Shown: positions 62,225 through 64,000 of the stretch, one piece after another
Numbering within the stretch: the first letter of the stretch is position 1
How the letters are laid out: every line of letters begins with the position of its first letter
Assembly: GCF_041154675.1 (NCBI RefSeq)
Contig: NZ_AP031322.1
Coordinates: 1,302,001-1,366,000 of the forward strand
Origin: Sulfurisphaera javensis
Lineage (GTDB): Archaea; Thermoproteota; Thermoprotei_A; Sulfolobales; Sulfolobaceae
DNA: 64,000 bases
Direction: 5' to 3'
The notes under the pieces: model-generated
What the model saw: only the letters and a program-made list of their open reading frames with translations
Told to the model about the DNA's origin: nothing
Database searches by the model: none
Translations under genes and position numbers: made by a program

Positions 62225-63040
62225 ATGATGATAGAACCTAAAGAAAAGGCTTCGATAGGAATAATTGGTGGATCTGGACTATATGATCCACAAATATTAA
62301 CTAACATAAAAGAAATTAAAGTGTATACACCGTATGGAGAACCAAGCGATTATATAATTTTAGGGGAACTTGAAGGCAAAAAAGTCGCCTTTTTACCAAG
62401 ACATGGAAGGGGTCACAGAATTCCTCCACATAAAATAAATTATAGAGCAAATATCTGGGCATTAAAAAGTCTGGGAGTTAAATGGCTTATAGGTGTTTCT
62501 GCTGTAGGTAGTTTAAGACTTGATTATAAGCCGGGAGATTTTGTAGTTCCAAATCAATTCATAGATATGACAAAAGGAAGAGAATATACATTCTTTGATG
62601 GTCCTATAGTTGCTCACGTCTCTATGGCTGATCCGTTTTGTGAACATTTAAGATCTATAATTATTGAAGCCTCAAAGGATTTAGGAATAACAACACATGA
62701 TAAGGGAACTTATATATGTATTGAGGGTCCTAGATTTTCAACAAGAGCTGAGAGTATAGTCTGGAAAGAGGTCTTTAAAGCAGACATTATAGGAATGACC
62801 CTAGTACCTGAAGTAAATTTAGCATGTGAGGCTGAAATGTGTTATAGTGTTATAGGAATGATTACTGATTACGATGTTTTTGCAGATATTCCAGTTACTG
62901 CTGAAGAAGTAACAAAAGTTATGGCTGAAAATACGGCTAAAGTGAAAAAATTATTATATGAAGTGATTAAAAGACTACCAGAAAAACCTGATGAAAGGAA
63001 GTGTTCATGTTGTCAAGCATTAAAGACAGCTTTAGTATAA
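62225..63040 (+). CDS. mtnP: S-methyl-5'-thioadenosine phosphorylase
   Basis: Cleaves MTA to adenine and methylthioribose-1-phosphate. 271 residues: GGSGLYDP, phosphate-binding [12 protein letters not shown], and [21 protein letters not shown]. The C-terminal CSCC motif matches the disulfide cluster that gives Sulfolobus MTAPII its heat stability. ATG lies about 25 bp after a TATA-like TTTTATAC. Confidence 0.93.
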   Translation: MMIEPKEKASIGIIGGSGLYDPQILTNIKEIKVYTPYGEPSDYIILGELEGKKVAFLPRHGRGHRIPPHKINYRANIWALKSLGVKWLIGVSAVGSLRLDYKPGDFVVPNQFIDMTKGREYTFFDGPIVAHVSMADPFCEHLRSIIIEASKDLGITTHDKGTYICIEGPRFSTRAESIVWKEVFKADIIGMTLVPEVNLACEAEMCYSVIGMITDYDVFADIPVTAEEVTKVMAENTAKVKKLLYEVIKRLPEKPDERKCSCCQALKTALV

Positions 63041-63045
63041 GTAAG

Positions 63046-63807
63046 ATGATAAAAATTTACGATGTACCTATTGATTTCTCTGAAAGTGTTTCATTAATTT
63101 ATGATGAAGATACAGAATTAGAGGCAATTACTCTAGAAAGAAGCTTAATAGCATTAAAGAGTACCTTCGTTAAGTCTGTAAACATTTATGATTTTTCATT
63201 TCTTGAAAATCCATATTCTGGAAACTTTAAAGACGTAATAATTTTTGTGAATGATGAAAATAAGGCTAAAATAATATTAGATAATGTTTGGGCTCTAGAA
63301 AATAAAGGATACTTAATTACATGTAATAGTAAAATTAAAGGGAAAGGACAAGTAAATGTATTGCATTTTTCTCCTGATGAGTTATGTGAAGTAAATGTAT
63401 CTTTGTCGTTGTTGAAGAAAGTTTCTTCTTTCATAAATAATGAAAGGAGTAAAGATCTTCTGAGAGAGTTAAACAGTTTAGATAACTTAAACGAGTGGAT
63501 ATTATCAAAAGTAAAAGAAATTAACTTTAATAGTGAAATATTTTTGTCACCAGTATTCTTTCCAGCAATAACTTTAATGAGTAAAATCTTAGATAAAAAT
63601 GTAAAAAGGTTTTATGAAAAACCTTCATCTAAAGACGTGATTTTTATTACTACTGGAGTTGATGCAATAGTAGTTAGGAAAAGAGAATTTGAATTAAGAA
63701 ATTCTAATTTAAACGTAAAAGAAATTCTGTTAGATATCGATCCTCTTCTAGCACCAATTTATTTAATTCTTATGACATATTTATTTAAGCGAGTTAATGG
63801 AGAATAA
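63046..63807 (+). CDS. Conserved unknown protein between mtnP and GGPP synthase
   Basis: Not recognised. Start at [11 protein letters not shown] (63046), 5 bp after mtnP; a longer frame from 63001 overlaps it. About 253 residues, alternating strands and helices without membrane segments. [26 protein letters not shown] and a later [12 protein letters not shown] vaguely suggest a sugar-isomerase (SIS) fold, but no signature is clear. Its last 11 bases overlap the GGPP synthase start. Confidence 0.65.
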   Translation: MIKIYDVPIDFSESVSLIYDEDTELEAITLERSLIALKSTFVKSVNIYDFSFLENPYSGNFKDVIIFVNDENKAKIILDNVWALENKGYLITCNSKIKGKGQVNVLHFSPDELCEVNVSLSLLKKVSSFINNERSKDLLRELNSLDNLNEWILSKVKEINFNSEIFLSPVFFPAITLMSKILDKNVKRFYEKPSSKDVIFITTGVDAIVVRKREFELRNSNLNVKEILLDIDPLLAPIYLILMTYLFKRVNGE

Positions 63808-64000
63808 TAAAGTGGACTTACTTTCTTATTGGAAAAAAAGCAAGGAAATTATTGATAAGCTTATTAATGATTACTTAGCTGACATTAAAGATTGGGAATT
63901 ATTAGAAGTCAGTAAGTATATACTAAAAGATGGAAAAAGATTTAGGGGAACTTTAACTTTCTTATTTACTGAAGCTCTAAAAGGTGAAATTAAAGATGCA
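63797..64000 (+). CDS. gds: Geranylgeranyl diphosphate synthase, N terminus
   Basis: Chain-elongating prenyltransferase giving GGPP for archaeal lipids. The visible 68 residues include [23 protein letters not shown], the region of the conserved GKR/FR pyrophosphate-binding motif of trans-prenyltransferases. The frame leaves the window before the DDxxD motifs, so product length is from gene context and the Sulfolobus name. Overlaps the preceding gene by 11 bp. Confidence 0.85.
   Translation, partial: MENNKVDLLSYWKKSKEIIDKLINDYLADIKDWELLEVSKYILKDGKRFRGTLTFLFTEALKGEIKDA

Overview
The window is chromosomal DNA of a thermoacidophilic crenarchaeon of the order Sulfolobales, most likely the genus Sulfurisphaera. 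This rests on the archaeal-type ribosomal superoperon, the exosome/RNase P/proteasome cluster, intron-bearing tRNAs, AT-rich DNA with promoters 25-30 bp before the start codon (leaderless mRNAs), frequent TTG/GTG starts, and proteins that resemble, from memory, Sulfurisphaera tokodaii LeuB, acryloyl-CoA reductase (ST0480) and the sugar-phosphate nucleotidylyltransferase ST0452. The last of these is clearly diverged from the S. tokodaii sequence as I remember it, so a related species is more likely than strain 7 itself.

Layout. 1-14.6 kb (minus strand): the S10/spc ribosomal superoperon from rpl3 to rpl34e, including the RNase P protein gene rnp1, secY, adkA, an EMC3-like membrane protein and cmk. 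14.6-26.3 kb: a SPOUT methyltransferase, ileS, leuB, a DUF447 protein, an M28 peptidase, a HAD hydrolase, EF-2, thioredoxin reductase and XPF nuclease. 26.3-33.5 kb (minus): the exosome superoperon (rpl15e, a COG1325 protein, rnp3, rnp2, a C/D-box sRNA, psmA, SBDS, rrp4, rrp41, rrp42, rpl37Ae, Brix, pcc1, pfdB). 33.5-41.7 kb: YchF GTPase, the ST0452-like enzyme, a large secreted protein of unknown function, and the rpl21e-rpo4-DUF655-ksgA-hemK-trmJ-rps3ae cluster.

41.8-43 kb is the oddest stretch. Two tRNA-Leu genes face each other as an inverted repeat around an unrecognised ORF that lacks a normal start, and a third tRNA-Leu at 59.9 kb carries the same downstream flank. 43-47.4 kb: UPF0147, a zinc-ribbon protein, tmk, a Clp1/Grc3 polynucleotide kinase, a possible RuvC-like protein, a RecA-like ATPase, carS and two small unknowns. 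47.4-56 kb is a replication and proteostasis block: mcm, gins23, a THUMP protein, orc1-2, an HTH protein, moaC, rfcL, rfcS, a PEBP protein and psmB. 56-64 kb: amidase, acryloyl-CoA reductase, three uncharacterised genes, aRF1, a phosphoribosyltransferase, MTA phosphorylase, one more unknown gene and the start of GGPP synthase.

Functionally, most of the window is housekeeping: translation, RNA processing and decay, protein export and turnover, and DNA replication. Less ordinary items are the tRNA-Leu inverted repeat, a C/D-box sRNA whose C box lies on the rnp2 stop codon, divergent start codons only 3 bp apart, an HTH reading frame that runs back into orc1-2 without a start codon, and several compact overlapping gene ends. 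No transposase, integrase, CRISPR array or clear virus gene was seen.
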